In this document: positions 46,103-56,832 of the stretch, in pieces
How positions within the stretch are numbered: position 1 is the first letter of the stretch
Layout: each line of letters opens with the position of its first letter
NCBI RefSeq assembly: GCF_016793595.1
Contig: NZ_JAEULY010000009.1
Span: 124,001 to 188,000, forward strand
Length of the DNA stretch: 64,000 bases
From: Phreatobacter sp.
GTDB lineage: Bacteria > Pseudomonadota > Alphaproteobacteria > Rhizobiales > Phreatobacteraceae
Direction: 5' to 3'
Translations under genes and position numbers: made by a program
Notes under the pieces: generated by a model
What the model was told of the DNA's origin: nothing
Database searches by the model: none
The model's input: only the letters and a program-made list of their open reading frames with translations

Positions 46103-47053
46103 ATGTCGCGAAAACCCGGGATCAAGATCGTTTCGGGCAATTCGAACCGGCCGCTCGCCGACGCAATCGGCACCTATCTCCAGACCCCGCCCGCCAAGGC
46201 GTCGGTCCGTCGCTTCGCGGATATGGAGATTTTCGTCGAGATTCAGGAAAACGTGCGCGGCGAGGACGTCTATATCGTCCAGTCGACGTCGTTCCCGACC
46301 AACGATCACCTGATGGAGCTGCTCATCATCTGCGATGCGCTGCGCCGTTCCTCGGCCAAGCGCATCACGGCGGTGATTCCCTATTTCGGCTATGCCCGGC
46401 AGGATCGCCGCTCCGGCTCGCGCACGCCGATCTCGGCCAAGCTCGTCGCCAACCTGATCACCCGCTCCGGTGCCGACCGGGTGATGACCCTCGATCTCCA
46501 TGCCGGCCAGATCCAGGGCTTCTTCGATATTCCGACCGATAACCTGTTCGCCGCGCCGCTGCTGGCCAAGGACATCCGCGACAATCGCGAGATCGCCGAT
46601 GTCATGGTGGTTTCCCCGGATGTCGGCGGCGTCGTGCGTGCCCGTGCGCTCGCCAAGCGCATCGACGCCCAGCTCGCCATCGTCGACAAGCGCCGCGAGC
46701 GGCCTGGCGAGAGCGAGGTGATGAACGTCATCGGCGATGTCGAGGGCAAGAGCTGCATCCTCGTCGATGACATCGTCGATTCCGGCGGCACGCTGGTCAA
46801 CGCCGCCGAGGCGCTGCTGGCGCGCGGCGCCAAGGATGTCTCCGCCTACATCACCCACGGCGTACTCTCGGGCGGCGCGGTCGCGCGCATCACCGCCTCG
46901 AAACTGAAGGAACTGGTGATCACCGATTCCATCCAGCCGACGGAAGCCGTGCGCGTCGCGCGCAACATCCGCACCCTGTCGGTGGCTTCCCTCATCGGCG
47001 AGGCCATTGCCCGCACGGCGAGCGAGGAAAGCGTCTCCAGCCTGTTCGACTGA
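46103..47053 (+). CDS. prs: Ribose-phosphate pyrophosphokinase
   Basis: A 316-residue enzyme that makes PRPP from ribose 5-phosphate and ATP for purines, pyrimidines, histidine and tryptophan. Elements: [16 protein letters not shown] at the start, [20 protein letters not shown] (ATP loop), the divalent-metal loop [13 protein letters not shown] [15 protein letters not shown], and the PRPP loop [14 protein letters not shown]. The ATG at 46103 fits the family start. It converges on the urease operon with only 11 bases between stops. Confidence 0.96.
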   Translation: MSRKPGIKIVSGNSNRPLADAIGTYLQTPPAKASVRRFADMEIFVEIQENVRGEDVYIVQSTSFPTNDHLMELLIICDALRRSSAKRITAVIPYFGYARQDRRSGSRTPISAKLVANLITRSGADRVMTLDLHAGQIQGFFDIPTDNLFAAPLLAKDIRDNREIADVMVVSPDVGGVVRARALAKRIDAQLAIVDKRRERPGESEVMNVIGDVEGKSCILVDDIVDSGGTLVNAAEALLARGAKDVSAYITHGVLSGGAVARITASKLKELVITDSIQPTEAVRVARNIRTLSVASLIGEAIARTASEESVSSLFD

Positions 47054-47064
47054 GGCGCGGCCGC

Positions 47065-47685
47065 TCAGGCGGCCTTCAGGCCGCCCTTCTGTTCGACGAA
47101 ACGCGCGATCTCGGCAACGCCATCACCCGTCTTGATATTGGTGAAGACGAAGGGGCGCTGCCCCCGCATCCGCTTCGAGTCCCTGTCCATATTGCCCAGA
47201 TCGGCTCCGACGAGCGGCGCAAGGTCGGTCTTGTTGATGACCAGCAGGTCGGAACGTGTGATGCCCGGCCCGCCCTTGGACGGGATTTTCTCGCCCGCCG
47301 CCACGTCGATCACGTAGATCGTGATGTCGGCGAGTTCCGGCGAGAACGTCGCCGCGAGATTGTCACCGCCCGATTCGATCAGGATGAGGTCGAGCTCCGG
47401 GAATTTCTGGCGCATCTCGGCGACCGCCGCGAGATTGATCGAGGCATCCTCGCGGATGGCGGTGTGCGGACAGCCGCCTGTTTCCACGCCCATGATCCGC
47501 TCTGTCGGCAGAGCGCCGGACCGCATCAGATACTCGGCATCCCACTTCGTGTAGATGTCGTTGGTGATGGCGGCGATCTCGTAGGAGCCCTTGAGCGCCT
47601 TGCAGAGCGCGTCCATCAGCGCGGTCTTGCCGGAGCCGACCGGGCCGCCGATGCCGACGCGCAGGGGGCCGTGGGGAGAAGGCAT
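47065..47685 (-). CDS. ureG: Urease accessory GTPase UreG
   Basis: A 206-residue SIMIBI GTPase that drives nickel delivery to urease. P-loop [14 protein letters not shown] at the N-terminus, CPH nickel-binding motif in [31 protein letters not shown], and base-recognition NKTD. Length is normal. It is the last gene of the urease operon; the ATG at 47685 lies four bases after the ureF stop. Confidence 0.95.
   Translation of the reverse strand: MPSPHGPLRVGIGGPVGSGKTALMDALCKALKGSYEIAAITNDIYTKWDAEYLMRSGALPTERIMGVETGGCPHTAIREDASINLAAVAEMRQKFPELDLILIESGGDNLAATFSPELADITIYVIDVAAGEKIPSKGGPGITRSDLLVINKTDLAPLVGADLGNMDRDSKRMRGQRPFVFTNIKTGDGVAEIARFVEQKGGLKAA
47068..47090 (+). terminator. Hairpin downstream of prs (within the 3' end of ureG)
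   Basis: GGCGGCC/GGCCGCC with a TTCA loop, followed by CTTCT, 15 bases past the prs stop codon and inside the last codons of the convergent ureG. It may terminate prs transcription; T-run weak. Confidence 0.4.
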
Positions 47686-47689
47686 GGGG

Positions 47690-48382
47690 TCAGCTCCTGA
47701 ACAGGCGGGTATACTGGGTTTCGTGGCGCATCGACGCCAGATCGGATCGCAGCGCGTGGCCACCGATATCGTCCAGTGCGAGCCTGCGCGCGGCGGCGGC
47801 CGTCTCAGTCACCATGGGCTCGAGGGCCGCCAGCGCCCGCTGGCCATCGGTCTGGCCCAGAGGCACGAGCCGCACGGCGGCCGAGATGAGATTGGCCGCC
47901 ACCGCATGAAGGAAGGCGTGAACGGCGGTGGCCTCGTCGATGCCGTGGGCGGCGGTCGCCGCGCCAACCGCGATGGGATAGGCGACGGCATCGGGCCATG
48001 ATGCCCTGACCAGTGCCAGCGCCTCAGTGGGCCAGGCAGCTTCCGTCGCGGTCATGAAGGCATTGCCTTGCGCGGTCGTCTCAAGTCGCCGCTCTTTGGA
48101 AGGCTGGAACGCGAGAGCCAGTTCCGCGACCTCGGCCAGTGCCGCGCTCTCGCCCACCGACACCGCACGGTGGGCATGGACGCAGAAAGTCGCATCCGCA
48201 ATCCCGGAGCCCTCGCGCAGTACCACCGTCAGCCAATCGACAAGGGTCTTCAGGCTCTTGATGTCGCCTGCTTCCACGGCCCATTCGAGCCCGTGGGAAT
48301 AAGAGAAGGCGCCGACCGGATAGGCTGGCGACATCCAGGCGAGGAGGCGATAGAGCGCCGCCGGGTCGGCAGGCTCAGCCAT
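47690..48382 (-). CDS. ureF: Urease accessory protein UreF
   Basis: A 230-residue helical protein that with UreD and UreG forms the urease activation complex and acts as a GTPase-activating factor. Conserved: [25 protein letters not shown] near the N-terminus and a C-terminal [17 protein letters not shown]. The ATG at 48382 is chosen by family start; it overlaps the ureE stop by eight bases. Confidence 0.93.
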   Translation of the reverse strand: MAEPADPAALYRLLAWMSPAYPVGAFSYSHGLEWAVEAGDIKSLKTLVDWLTVVLREGSGIADATFCVHAHRAVSVGESAALAEVAELALAFQPSKERRLETTAQGNAFMTATEAAWPTEALALVRASWPDAVAYPIAVGAATAAHGIDEATAVHAFLHAVAANLISAAVRLVPLGQTDGQRALAALEPMVTETAAAARRLALDDIGGHALRSDLASMRHETQYTRLFRS

Positions 48383-49055
48383 GCTTGTGGTGGTGATGGC
48401 CATGATCGTGACCATGGTGATGGTCGTGGCCGTGGTGATCGTGGCCGCAGCCGCAGGCATCGTCGTGGACGTGGCCAGCACTGTTCACCGAGAGCACATC
48501 ACGCGGCTTTGGCGCATGCGAGTGGCCATGGTGATGATCATGACCATGATGGTGGTCGTGCGAATGCCCATGATCATGGCCGTGACTGTGCGAATGCTCG
48601 TGATCGTGGCCGGTCACGGTGCTGTGGCCATAGGCGCCGCCTTCGGGATCGAAGGGCGCTTCGATCAGCAGAACCTTCGCGCCGAGGCCGCGCACCATGT
48701 CCTCGATGACGTGATCGCGGCGGATGCGCAGGCGCGTGCCCATGATCTGCGTCGGCAGGTGGCGGTTGCCGAGGTGCCAGGCGACGCGAACCATGTGGTT
48801 GGGATCGCTTGTGCGGATTTCCACCAGCGGCTCGGCGGCGGCGACGACCAGCACGACGCGGCCGTCCTCCAGCTCCAGCCCGGCATCCGAGACCAGCGGC
48901 ACGGCGTCGGCGAGATCGAGCAGGAACTGCGTGCCATCAACGCCATCCATGGTCATGCGACGACGATGGCGGTCGTCATAGTCGAGCACCACGCGATCGA
49001 CGACGACGCTGTCGGCGAAGGAGCGCGGCGGCAAAACCTTGGTGGCGCGGATCAT
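48375..49055 (-). CDS. ureE: Urease nickel chaperone UreE with long histidine-rich tail
   Basis: A 226-residue protein. The first 140 residues are the usual UreE peptide-binding and metal-binding domains ([44 protein letters not shown] with the metal-binding His). The C-terminal ~85 residues are a tail with about 35 histidines in [11 protein letters not shown] units, split by a short PKPRDVL and CGCGHD segment. His tails on UreE bind extra nickel. Length is greater than the common ~150-190. The His-rich DNA is locally repetitive. Confidence 0.94.
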   Translation of the reverse strand: MIRATKVLPPRSFADSVVVDRVVLDYDDRHRRRMTMDGVDGTQFLLDLADAVPLVSDAGLELEDGRVVLVVAAAEPLVEIRTSDPNHMVRVAWHLGNRHLPTQIMGTRLRIRRDHVIEDMVRGLGAKVLLIEAPFDPEGGAYGHSTVTGHDHEHSHSHGHDHGHSHDHHHGHDHHHGHSHAPKPRDVLSVNSAGHVHDDACGCGHDHHGHDHHHGHDHGHHHHKHG

Positions 49056-49090
49056 GTCGGTCGCCTCGAATGCGGACGGGAGACTTTCAT

Positions 49091-50806
49091 CTAGAACAGG
49101 AAATATCTCTGCGCCATGGGCAGCTCTTTCGCCGGTTCGCAGGTGATCAGTTCGCCGTCCGCCCGCACCTCGTAAGTCTCGGGGTGGACCTCGATGTGAG
49201 GCGTCGCGCCGTTATGGATCAGGCTCTTCTTGGAAATGCCGCCGCGGACATTCTCGACCGGCAGCACGATGCGGTCGAGACCGAGGTCCTTGTGGACGCC
49301 CTTCTCATAGGCCGCCTTCGAAACGAAGGTAACCGACGAGGCTGTCTTCGCCTTGCCGAAGGCTCCGAACATCGGCCGGTAGTGCACCGGCTGCGGCGTC
49401 GGGATCGAGGCGTTGGGGTCGCCCATGGGAGCGGCGGCGATCATCCCGCATTTCAGCACGAGCGCGGGCTTCACGCCGAAGAATTTCGGCTCCCAGAGCA
49501 CGAGATCAGCGAGCTTGCCGACCTCCACCGAGCCGATGTGCTTCGACAGGCCGTGGGCGATGGCCGGATTGATCGTGACCTTGGCGATGTAGCGCTTCAC
49601 CCGGAAATTGTCGGCGCCCGTGCCGACATCCTCCGCCAGTGCGCCGCGCTGCACCTTCATCTTGTGGGCGGTCTGGAAGGTGCGGATGATCACCTCGCCG
49701 ATGCGCCCCATCGCCTGGCTGTCGGAAGCCATAATGGAGAGCGCGCCCATGTCGTGGAGGATGTCCTCGGCCGCGATCGTTTCCTTGCGGATGCGGCTCT
49801 CGGCGAAGGCGATGTCCTCGGGGATCGAGGGCGAGAGGTGGTGGCAGACCATGAGCATGTCGAGATGTTCCTCGATCGTGTTCACGGTGTAGGGCATGGT
49901 CGGATTGGTCGATGACGGCAGCACGTTCTCGACCATCGCCACCTTGATGATGTCGGGTGCATGTCCGCCGCCCGCGCCCTCGGTGTGGAAGGCGTGGATC
50001 GTCCGGCCCTTCAGCGCCGCGATCGTATCGTCGACGAAGCCGCTCTCGTTCAGCGTGTCCGTATGGATCATCACCTGCACGTCGTGGTCGTCGGCAACGG
50101 CGAGGCAATTGTCGATGGCCGCGGGCGTCGTGCCCCAGTCCTCGTGCAGCTTGAGGGCACAGGCGCCCGCCTCGATCTGCTCGACGAGCGCGTCGGGGAG
50201 CGCCGCATTACCCTTGCCGGCGAAGGCGAGGTTCATGGGGAAATCTTCGGCCGCCTGCAGCATGCGCGCGATGTGCCAGGGCCCGGGCGTGCAGGTCGTC
50301 GCCGTCGTGCCGGAGGCAGGCCCCGTGCCGCCGCCGAGCATGGTGGTGAGGCCCGCCATCAGCGCGTCGTCGATCTGCTGCGGGCAGATATAGTGGATGT
50401 GGGTGTCGATGCCGCCGGCGGTGAGGATCTTGCCCTCGCCGCCTATCGCCTCGGTGCCGGGGCCGATGATGATGTTCACGTCCGGCTGCACGTCGGGATT
50501 GCCGGCCTTGCCGATGGCGGCGATGCGGCCTTCCTTCAGGCCGACATCGGCTTTGACGATGCCCCAATGGTCGATGATCAGGACATTGGTGATGACGGTG
50601 TCGACGGCCCCTGCCCGATTGGTCATCTGGCTTTGGCCCATGCCATCACGAATGACCTTGCCGCCGCCGAACTTCACCTCCTCGCCGTAGGTGGTGAAAT
50701 CCTTCTCGACCTCGACGAAGAGTTCGGTGTCGGCAAGGCGCACCCTGTCGCCGACCGTGGGACCGAACATGTCGGCATAGGCGCCGCGTGTCATCCTGTA
50801 GGGCAT
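49091..50806 (-). CDS. ureC: Urease alpha subunit (catalytic)
   Basis: A 571-residue amidohydrolase with a dinickel site. Visible ligands: HIHYICPQQ, carbamylated Lys in [10 protein letters not shown], His residues in [11 protein letters not shown] and [16 protein letters not shown], flap [22 protein letters not shown] with the mobile Cys and His, and [12 protein letters not shown] with the Asp. All catalytic residues are present. It hydrolyses urea to ammonia and carbamate in the cytosol. It lies 12 bases after ureB. Confidence 0.97.
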   Translation of the reverse strand: MPYRMTRGAYADMFGPTVGDRVRLADTELFVEVEKDFTTYGEEVKFGGGKVIRDGMGQSQMTNRAGAVDTVITNVLIIDHWGIVKADVGLKEGRIAAIGKAGNPDVQPDVNIIIGPGTEAIGGEGKILTAGGIDTHIHYICPQQIDDALMAGLTTMLGGGTGPASGTTATTCTPGPWHIARMLQAAEDFPMNLAFAGKGNAALPDALVEQIEAGACALKLHEDWGTTPAAIDNCLAVADDHDVQVMIHTDTLNESGFVDDTIAALKGRTIHAFHTEGAGGGHAPDIIKVAMVENVLPSSTNPTMPYTVNTIEEHLDMLMVCHHLSPSIPEDIAFAESRIRKETIAAEDILHDMGALSIMASDSQAMGRIGEVIIRTFQTAHKMKVQRGALAEDVGTGADNFRVKRYIAKVTINPAIAHGLSKHIGSVEVGKLADLVLWEPKFFGVKPALVLKCGMIAAAPMGDPNASIPTPQPVHYRPMFGAFGKAKTASSVTFVSKAAYEKGVHKDLGLDRIVLPVENVRGGISKKSLIHNGATPHIEVHPETYEVRADGELITCEPAKELPMAQRYFLF

Positions 50807-50818
50807 GGAGTGCGGTCC

Positions 50819-51124
50819 TCAGAGTTTGCCCATGACGCTTTGGCGGAATCCGTAAACCGTGCGCGCGCCCCGGTAGGGTACGAGCATCACCTCGCGCGTC
50901 TGGCCGGGCTCGAAGCGCACGGCCGTTCCCGGCGGAATGTCGAGCCGCATGCCGCGCGCCTGCTCGCGGTCGAAGGCAAGACCCGGGTTGGTTTCGTAGA
51001 AATGGTAGTGCGAGCCGACCTGGACCGGGCGGTCGCCGGTATTCGCCACCGTCAGCACGACGTTGTTCTGGCCCTGATTAAGCTCGATGGTACCTGCCGC
51101 CGGGATGATCTCGCCGGGTTTCAT
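50819..51124 (-). CDS. ureB: Urease beta subunit
   Basis: A 101-residue subunit beginning [18 protein letters not shown] and containing [38 protein letters not shown], the conserved UreB segments. It forms the urease core with UreA and UreC. The ATG overlaps the end of the DUF1272 gene (four bases), so translation is coupled. Confidence 0.95.
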   Translation of the reverse strand: MKPGEIIPAAGTIELNQGQNNVVLTVANTGDRPVQVGSHYHFYETNPGLAFDREQARGMRLDIPPGTAVRFEPGQTREVMLVPYRGARTVYGFRQSVMGKL

Positions 51125-51372
51125 GGTGCGGCCCCCGTGCAGCCCTGCGGCTTGAGCACGCGCTTGGTCGAGGCGGGAAAGCGCGCCAGCTTCTCCGCCG
51201 GCCGCACCGGACGACGGACCAGCTCGCCGCCGCAATTGGGGCACTTGCCGTGCAGCTTCTCGGACGCGCAGTCGGCGCAGAAGGTGCATTCGAAGGTGCA
51301 GATCATGGCGTTGCGGGTGTCCGGCGGCAGGTCCCGGTCGCAGCATTCGCAATTGGGGCGCAGGTCCAGCAT
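51121..51372 (-). CDS. DUF1272 zinc-ribbon protein inside the urease operon
   Basis: An 83-residue protein of the DUF1272 family: [18 protein letters not shown], then [14 protein letters not shown] and [12 protein letters not shown], eight cysteines of two likely zinc-binding sites. It lies between ureJ and ureB on the same strand, with a four-base overlap with ureB. DUF1272 is small and cytosolic, its role unknown. Its place in the operon suggests a link to metal handling or urease maturation, but the association might be positional only. Confidence 0.85.
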   Translation of the reverse strand: MLDLRPNCECCDRDLPPDTRNAMICTFECTFCADCASEKLHGKCPNCGGELVRRPVRPAEKLARFPASTKRVLKPQGCTGAAP

Positions 51373-51387
51373 TCGGCCCTCCTCCGG

Positions 51388-51978
51388 TTACATGAAAGCG
51401 CGCGCGGCGAGCACCACGCCGGCAATCGCGGTGAGCCCGCCCGCGGCGCGGGCGGCGACCGACAACGACAGCCGCGCGGCGGCAACGGTCGTCGCGATTC
51501 CCGCGCCATGGAGCAGCGCTGTGGCGAACGCGAAACCGGCCGCGTAGGCAAGGCCCGAGGCATCCGCCGGCACTTCCGTACCGTGGGCGTGGCCGTGAAA
51601 CAGGCCGGCCAGCGCGACGATGGCCCCCCCGGCCGCAACGCTCGGGCTGAAGGCGAGCGCGGCGGCAAGGCCGAGCACGACCACCGAGGCGACGATGCCC
51701 TGCTCGACGAAGGGCATCGGCATGCCGGCCATGCCGAGCGCGCCGCCAAGCAGCATCGCGCCGACGAAGCTCACAGGCCAGAGCCACAGCGCCCGTCCGC
51801 CGGCAAGGCCGGCCCAGAGCCCGACTGCGACCATGGCGAGCAGGTGGTCCAGGCCGCCGAGCGGGTGGCCGAAGCCGGCGGCGAAGGCGTTGGTCGCGCC
51901 GTGGCCGGTATGGGCCTCGGCGACGGCCGTCGTCAGCGCGAGAATGGCGGCGGGGGCGATGAAGCGGAGAGAACGCAT
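51388..51978 (-). CDS. ureJ: HupE/UreJ-family nickel permease-like protein
   Basis: A 196-residue membrane protein with a cleavable-looking N-terminal signal ending in AEAH, then six to seven helices. [31 protein letters not shown] at the mature start and [11 protein letters not shown] in the middle are HupE/UreJ histidine motifs proposed to bind nickel. It probably imports nickel for urease. It lies between ureA and DUF1272. Confidence 0.93.
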   Translation of the reverse strand: MRSLRFIAPAAILALTTAVAEAHTGHGATNAFAAGFGHPLGGLDHLLAMVAVGLWAGLAGGRALWLWPVSFVGAMLLGGALGMAGMPMPFVEQGIVASVVVLGLAAALAFSPSVAAGGAIVALAGLFHGHAHGTEVPADASGLAYAAGFAFATALLHGAGIATTVAAARLSLSVAARAAGGLTAIAGVVLAARAFM

Positions 51979-52000
51979 GGGTCGGGCCTGCTCGTTCGGA

Positions 52001-52303
52001 TCAGCGGATGGGGTCGTGGACGGTGACGAGCTTGGTGCCGTCGGGGAACGTTGCCTCGACCTGGACGTCGTGGATCATCTCGGCGATGCCGTCCATGACC
52101 TGCCCGCGCGTGACGACATGCGCGCCTGCCGCCATCAGGTCAGCGACCGAGCGACCGTCGCGGGCGCCCTCGACGACGAAATCGGTGATCAGGGCGATGG
52201 CCTCGGGATAGTTGAGCTTCACGCCGCGTTCCAGTCGCCGGCGCGCCACCATGGCGGCCATCGAGATGAGGAGCTTGTCCTTCTCGCGCGGGGTGAGGTT
52301 CAT
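52001..52303 (-). CDS. ureA: Urease gamma subunit
   Basis: A 100-residue subunit with the family start [20 protein letters not shown] and [19 protein letters not shown], ending [23 protein letters not shown]. Length is exactly typical. It follows ureD after nine bases. Confidence 0.97.
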   Translation of the reverse strand: MNLTPREKDKLLISMAAMVARRRLERGVKLNYPEAIALITDFVVEGARDGRSVADLMAAGAHVVTRGQVMDGIAEMIHDVQVEATFPDGTKLVTVHDPIR

Positions 52304-52312
52304 GGGAGTTCC

Positions 52313-53137
52313 TCAGCAGGACCAGACGCGCGGAACCGGACCACGCAACAGGGTCAGAACAGCGACCAGACGACGCCGCAGGGCAAAGGGGTCCGGCGAC
52401 AGGAGGCGGATGGTCAGCATTCCCTCGAAGGCACTGGCGCCGCCCTCGACCGCACCGTCGGCCTTGTCCAGAAGGACGCGCACGGCCTCAAGGCGCCCGG
52501 CGGCATCGGCAGCGACCAGAATGAGGCTCGCAGTGGCGACCGCCCCGGCTGCCACGGCCGGCGCGGCGAGAGCCCGCGCTATGGCGCCATCGATCTTCAG
52601 TCCTTCGGCATAGATGAGCCGACCGTCGCGGCGAATGCGCCAACGGTCGAACAGAAAACCCTCGTCAACACTCTCTCCGCGCGCCAGCCGGCCGAAAACC
52701 ACGCTCTCGACGGCCAGGAACCGCGCATTGCCGGCCATGTCGACGTCGAGGCTGCGCCGGAGCGCGCCGCCGTCGAACAGGATGGTCTCCTGTGGCAGCC
52801 AGTCCAGCGATGCCCCGGACGACAGGGCGATGCGCGTATCGAAGGTCGCGACATCGCCCGACGAACGATAGACCTTTTCGGCGGCCTGCGACGTCACCAC
52901 CGCGTCAGCATCCTCGTCCGCGGATATCGCCAGCGAGAACCGGTCACCGCCGGTCAGGCCACCGGCGGTGTTGATGACGACGGCCTCGACAGGCAGCCCC
53001 GGCTCGACGCGCGGCATCCGCACGCGCAGGCCCGCTTCCTGATAGCATTCGCGGACAATGGTCGCGGCGCCGCGCCTCGCGAAACCGATGCGCGCCACGC
53101 CGTGCGCGCGCTGAAGCGCTGCTGCCGCCTGGACCAT
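52313..53137 (-). CDS. ureD: Urease accessory protein UreD (UreH)
   Basis: A 274-residue scaffold protein that carries UreF/UreG to apo-urease and forms the nickel tunnel. Conserved GFARRGAATIVRECYQEAGLRVR, the VVINTAGGLTGGDRFSL block and SQAAEKVYRS are present. The ATG at 53137 with GGGGAGA upstream is preferred to the longer frame to 53245. It is the first gene of the urease operon, so the promoter should lie in 53138-53379. Confidence 0.93.
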   Translation of the reverse strand: MVQAAAALQRAHGVARIGFARRGAATIVRECYQEAGLRVRMPRVEPGLPVEAVVINTAGGLTGGDRFSLAISADEDADAVVTSQAAEKVYRSSGDVATFDTRIALSSGASLDWLPQETILFDGGALRRSLDVDMAGNARFLAVESVVFGRLARGESVDEGFLFDRWRIRRDGRLIYAEGLKIDGAIARALAAPAVAAGAVATASLILVAADAAGRLEAVRVLLDKADGAVEGGASAFEGMLTIRLLSPDPFALRRRLVAVLTLLRGPVPRVWSC

Positions 53138-53379
53138 GCAATCTCCCCGCGCGGCGATCTTGAAGAGCGCCCAGCGCGTCGGCAAGCACAGAAAATAGGC
53201 AGCCGGAACGTGCATGTGCCGGAAATCCGGACCAGCGGGAATCACCGCAGTCGGGCAGCCTCGGTGATGGGAACCTGGCGATGGTTACCGCGTATTAACC
53301 TCGCGCTGGGACGATCGGTTCAAGACGTGCATCGACCGCCATGCGAGCAGACCTTGCGTGAACTCCACCGGAGGCCGAG

Positions 53380-53577
53380 ATGGCGCAGACCCAGTCCAGC
53401 TTCCCGACGCGCCGTGACAATCCGCGCCGGATCGACGGCCTCGAAGCCATGCTCTCGCTGCTCGGCCGGATGCGGCCACAGTCCGATTCGGAAGCCTTCG
53501 CCATCCTGCGGCGGAGCTTTCCAGCCTCGCCGCTCTGCGAGCGCGTCGCCGTCGTCAGCCGCTGGCGGGCGGGCTGA
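53380..53577 (+). CDS. Small hypothetical protein, possible
   Basis: A 65-residue frame with GGAGG eight bases before its ATG, encoding a basic protein with LEAMLSLLGRMRPQSDSEAF and FPASPLCERVAVV. It is divergent from ureD and overlaps the 3' end of pssA by 23 bases in convergent orientation. The strong ribosome-binding site and helical composition suggest a real gene; no family recognised. Confidence 0.45.
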   Translation: MAQTQSSFPTRRDNPRRIDGLEAMLSLLGRMRPQSDSEAFAILRRSFPASPLCERVAVVSRWRAG

Positions 53578-54424
53578 CCGGCGGATCGCCGCCCGGCGGC
53601 TGAACCGGCGCTTTTTCCGCGGCGATCTTGGCATCCGCCGCCTCGCCCCACCGCCGCGCATTCATGCCAACGACGAGCAAGGACACCAGATAGGCGATCG
53701 TGCCGATCGCCAGCACTTCCCAAGGATAGCTCACCAGCAGCGCCACGAAGGCAATGGCCGCGACAAACAGCGGCAGCACGCTCTCGCGCGGCACGCGCGC
53801 GCCGAGCTTCTTGCCCGAGAAGACCGGAACCTTGGACACCATCAGGAGCGCGATGACGATCGTATAGATCGTCGTCACTAGCGGAGGGCTGAGCACGTTC
53901 GGCAGGCCGCTGCGCTCAACGTAGATCGGCAGCATCAGCAGGATGGCGCCGGCCGGGATCGGTACGCCGGTGAAATAGTTGGCCATCCAGGCCGGCTTGT
54001 TGGGGTCGTCGATCTGGACGTTGAAGCGAGCGAGGCGCAGCGCCCCGCAGATCGAGAACACCAGCACCGCGATCCAACCGAACGGCCCCGCCTGGTTCAT
54101 TCCCCAGAGATAGAGCACCAGCGCGGGCACCGCGCCGAAGCTGACGAAATCCGCCAGGCTGTCGAGCTCCGCGCCGAATTTCGACGTTCCCTTGAGCAGG
54201 CGTGCGATGCGCCCGTCCATCGAATCGAGAATCGCGGCGAGCAGGATCAGGTAGACGGCAACGTCCGTCTTGCCCTCGAGCGCCATGCGGATGGCGGTGA
54301 GGCCCGCGCAGAGCGCGAGAAGCGTGATCAGGTTGGGAATGAGCAGGCGCAATGGCACCGGCCGGAACCGCCTACGGGGCGGCTCGTTGCGGTCGGGCGT
54401 GAACGGCTGAAAAAGCGATGACAT
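53555..54424 (-). CDS. pssA: CDP-diacylglycerol-serine O-phosphatidyltransferase
   Basis: A 289-residue membrane enzyme making phosphatidylserine from CDP-diacylglycerol and serine. The CDP-alcohol motif D-G-x2-A-R-x8-G-x3-D-x3-D is seen in SMDGRIARLLKGTSKFGAEL followed by DSLAD (about residues 66-90). Eight helices fit the type II family. The last 45 residues include a proline-rich end. It lies 31 bases downstream of psd, so the two steps of phosphatidylethanolamine synthesis are in one operon. Confidence 0.95.
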   Translation of the reverse strand: MSSLFQPFTPDRNEPPRRRFRPVPLRLLIPNLITLLALCAGLTAIRMALEGKTDVAVYLILLAAILDSMDGRIARLLKGTSKFGAELDSLADFVSFGAVPALVLYLWGMNQAGPFGWIAVLVFSICGALRLARFNVQIDDPNKPAWMANYFTGVPIPAGAILLMLPIYVERSGLPNVLSPPLVTTIYTIVIALLMVSKVPVFSGKKLGARVPRESVLPLFVAAIAFVALLVSYPWEVLAIGTIAYLVSLLVVGMNARRWGEAADAKIAAEKAPVQPPGGDPPVSPPASG

Positions 54425-54455
54425 GGCTGGACTTTAGCGCGGATCGACCGTCGCG

Positions 54456-55157
54456 TCAGCCGATCCTGACGATCCGCTGCGCCTCGGTCGAGGTCATGTC
54501 GGCGAGGACCGTCTCGCCGGCCACCGCCTTCTGTCCCTCGGCGACCAGCGGCTGGGCGCCAGCGGGGAAATAGACATCGACGCGCGACCCGAAGCGGATC
54601 ATGCCGAACCGCTCGCCGACCGCGATGGGCTGGTTCTCGCCGACCCACCAGACGATGCGCCGGGCGATAAGGCCGGCGATCTGGACGACGCCGAAATTGC
54701 CATGGGGCGTGGCGATGGCGAGGCCGTTGCGCTCGTTGTCCTCGGAGGCCTTGTCGAGATCGGCATTGAGGAACTTGCCGGGCCGGTAAGCCAGTTTCGT
54801 GATGGTGCCGGCGATCGGCGCGCGATTCACATGGCAATCGAACACCGACATGAAGATCGACACGCGCGGCACGGGCTGGTCGCCTAGGCCGAGCTCGACC
54901 GGCGGCACGACCTTCGAAACCTGCGAGATGCGGCCATCGGCCGGGGCGATCACCAGCCCGTCCCGCATCGGCGTGACCCGCACGGGATCGCGGAAGAAGA
55001 AGATGACCCAGACGGTCAGCGCCAGCATCGGCCAGGTCAGCCAGGCGCCCCACCACAGCAGCACAAGCGTGCCGGCGGCGGCTATCGCAATGAACGGATA
55101 GCCTTCCCGATGAACCGGGACGAGCACCGAAGTCCTGATGCTGTCGATGATTGACAT
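54456..55157 (-). CDS. psd: Phosphatidylserine decarboxylase (short type)
   Basis: A 233-residue Psd of the small (archaeal/rhizobial) type. The autocleavage site that forms the pyruvoyl group is the GS of [13 protein letters not shown] near residue 200. Catalytic histidine region [17 protein letters not shown] and [10 protein letters not shown] are present. A membrane anchor is at residues 17-45. Product is phosphatidylethanolamine. The ATG at 55157 matches the family start. Confidence 0.94.
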   Translation of the reverse strand: MSIIDSIRTSVLVPVHREGYPFIAIAAAGTLVLLWWGAWLTWPMLALTVWVIFFFRDPVRVTPMRDGLVIAPADGRISQVSKVVPPVELGLGDQPVPRVSIFMSVFDCHVNRAPIAGTITKLAYRPGKFLNADLDKASEDNERNGLAIATPHGNFGVVQIAGLIARRIVWWVGENQPIAVGERFGMIRFGSRVDVYFPAGAQPLVAEGQKAVAGETVLADMTSTEAQRIVRIG

Positions 55158-55235
55158 GGCGTTTCCTCGCTGGGTCCGGCTTGGTAGCCGGACCTGCCGC
55201 ATCAGGTCAACGCGGGGGCCGGGCGGCGCACTGCG

Positions 55236-56120
55236 TTAAACGGTCGGCGTCGCTGCTTCGCCGTTCTTGTCGTCTTCCGCCTTTTCGGCAGCCGCCTTGG
55301 CTGCGTCCTCAGCCGCGCGGCGCTTCTCGATGCGGCCGACGATGAGAATGCCGACCTCGTAGAGAAGGCAGAGCGGGATGGCGAGCGAGAGCTGGCTGAT
55401 CACGTCCGGCGGCGTCAGCACCGCCGCCAGCACGAAGGCGACGACGATGAAATAACGCCGCTTGCTCCGGAGGAAGGCTGTATCGACCACACCGATCTGG
55501 CCGAGCAGTGCGATGATGACGGGTAGCTGGAACGAGATGCCGAAGGCGAAGACCAGCGTCATGATCAGGCTGAGATAGTCCTCGACCCGGCCGAGATACT
55601 GGATGGCGGTGGCGGTGTCGCTCGGAGCCTGCTGCATGCCCAGCGAGAACAGCATCAGCGCACGCATGACGAAGACGAGAACGAAGAGGCCGCCGGCGAA
55701 GAAACAGACCGGGGTCCAGATCAGATAGGGCCGGAAGGCATCCTTCTCGTGGGAATAGAGGCCGGGCGCGACGAATTTGTAGAGCTGGATGGCGATGACC
55801 GGGAAGGCCAGGAAAGCGCCGCCGAACATGGCGATCTTCAGCTGCGTGAAGAAATATTCCAGCGGCGCGGTATAGATCAGCCGCACCTCGTTGCGCGGAA
55901 TCTTCAGATAGTCCGCCGCCCATTCGTAGGGCAGCACGAGGATCTGGAAAATCTGCTTGGCGAAGAAGAATGACAGGATGAAGCAGACGAGGAAGCCGAG
56001 CATCGCCTTGATGAGGCGTGAGCGCAGCTCGATCAGGTGATCGATCAACGGCGCCTTGGAGGCCTCGATGGCCGCCTCGTCCGCCGTCAGCTTGTCGTCC
56101 TTGGAATCGGCGAGCGTCAT
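55236..56120 (-). CDS. tatC: Sec-independent protein translocase TatC
   Basis: A 294-residue membrane protein with six helices. Signatures: [19 protein letters not shown] near the N-terminus (conserved Glu that binds the twin-arginine signal) and an [15 protein letters not shown] element. The C-terminus is Ala/Glu-rich. Its ATG overlaps the tatB stop (ATGA). It forms the TatBC receptor that recognises twin-arginine proteins such as MsrP and the GH10 enzyme here. Confidence 0.96.
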   Translation of the reverse strand: MTLADSKDDKLTADEAAIEASKAPLIDHLIELRSRLIKAMLGFLVCFILSFFFAKQIFQILVLPYEWAADYLKIPRNEVRLIYTAPLEYFFTQLKIAMFGGAFLAFPVIAIQLYKFVAPGLYSHEKDAFRPYLIWTPVCFFAGGLFVLVFVMRALMLFSLGMQQAPSDTATAIQYLGRVEDYLSLIMTLVFAFGISFQLPVIIALLGQIGVVDTAFLRSKRRYFIVVAFVLAAVLTPPDVISQLSLAIPLCLLYEVGILIVGRIEKRRAAEDAAKAAAEKAEDDKNGEAATPTV

Positions 56121-56761
56121 GCCTTGGTCTTTCGGGCGCGCTTCGGCTTGTCGTCGTCACCGGCGCTCTCGGCAGCGGGCGCCGGGGCACTCTCAGGCTC
56201 GACTGCTGCCGCCTTGCGGGTGCGCTTCGGCTTCGCCGGCTCGGCCTCGGCCGGGGCTTCGGCGGCGGGCGGCGACAGGTCGAGCGGCGCGGCAGCCGGC
56301 TCGGCCGGGCTCGCGGTCGCCGAGAAGGGCGACGGCGGCGGGGTCGGCGCGAAGGCCTTCTGGATGCTCTCGGGATCGACCGAATAGCTGGGCGGAGCCG
56401 GAATTGCCGTCGCCAGCGGGTCGGGCTTCGGCGGGCCGATCACGGGGTCGGCGGTCGGCGCCGTCGTTCCCTTGACGTCGTCCACGGCCGATTTGATCTG
56501 GTCGCGGGCATAGTCGATCGGGTTGAAGGTCGAGGAGGTGTTGATGCCGTCGGTCACGCTGTTGATCGACGACTTGACCTTATCGACCTCGGCCTCCTGC
56601 AAGGCCTGGTTGAACTGGTACTGAAAGTCCGACGCCATGCGGCGCAGCTTGGCGAGCGCCTGCCCCATGCCGCGCAGCAGACCCGGCAGTTCCTTCGGGC
56701 CGATCACGATCAGCGCCACGATGCCGATCAGCGCGATCTCGCCCCAACTCAGTTCGAACAT
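56117..56761 (-). CDS. tatB: Sec-independent protein translocase TatB
   Basis: A 214-residue protein: N-terminal helix [33 protein letters not shown], amphipathic helix, then a long low-complexity Pro/Ala/Glu tail ending in KPKRTRKAA and PKRARKTKA repeats. The helix and hinge are the conserved part; the tail is longer than in E. coli (171) and typical of rhizobia. It partners TatC. Confidence 0.94.
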   Translation of the reverse strand: MFELSWGEIALIGIVALIVIGPKELPGLLRGMGQALAKLRRMASDFQYQFNQALQEAEVDKVKSSINSVTDGINTSSTFNPIDYARDQIKSAVDDVKGTTAPTADPVIGPPKPDPLATAIPAPPSYSVDPESIQKAFAPTPPPSPFSATASPAEPAAAPLDLSPPAAEAPAEAEPAKPKRTRKAAAVEPESAPAPAAESAGDDDKPKRARKTKA

Positions 56762-56832
56762 TGTCCGTCACCGTCGGCGACCTGCGTCGCCGTCCTGCGC
56801 CACTGGCTGCCCGCCGGAGCGGGCGCTGCCCC

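Noticed and set aside
48385..48640. Tandem-repeat-like block that could be mistaken for a repeat array or CRISPR
   Set aside because: It is the DNA coding for the histidine-rich UreE tail; unit lengths are irregular and there are no spacers.
53138..53379. Possible sigma-54/NtrC promoter before ureD (GGCAC on the minus strand)
   Set aside because: The GC of the -12 element is absent at the correct spacing, so nitrogen control through sigma-54 cannot be claimed from this sequence.
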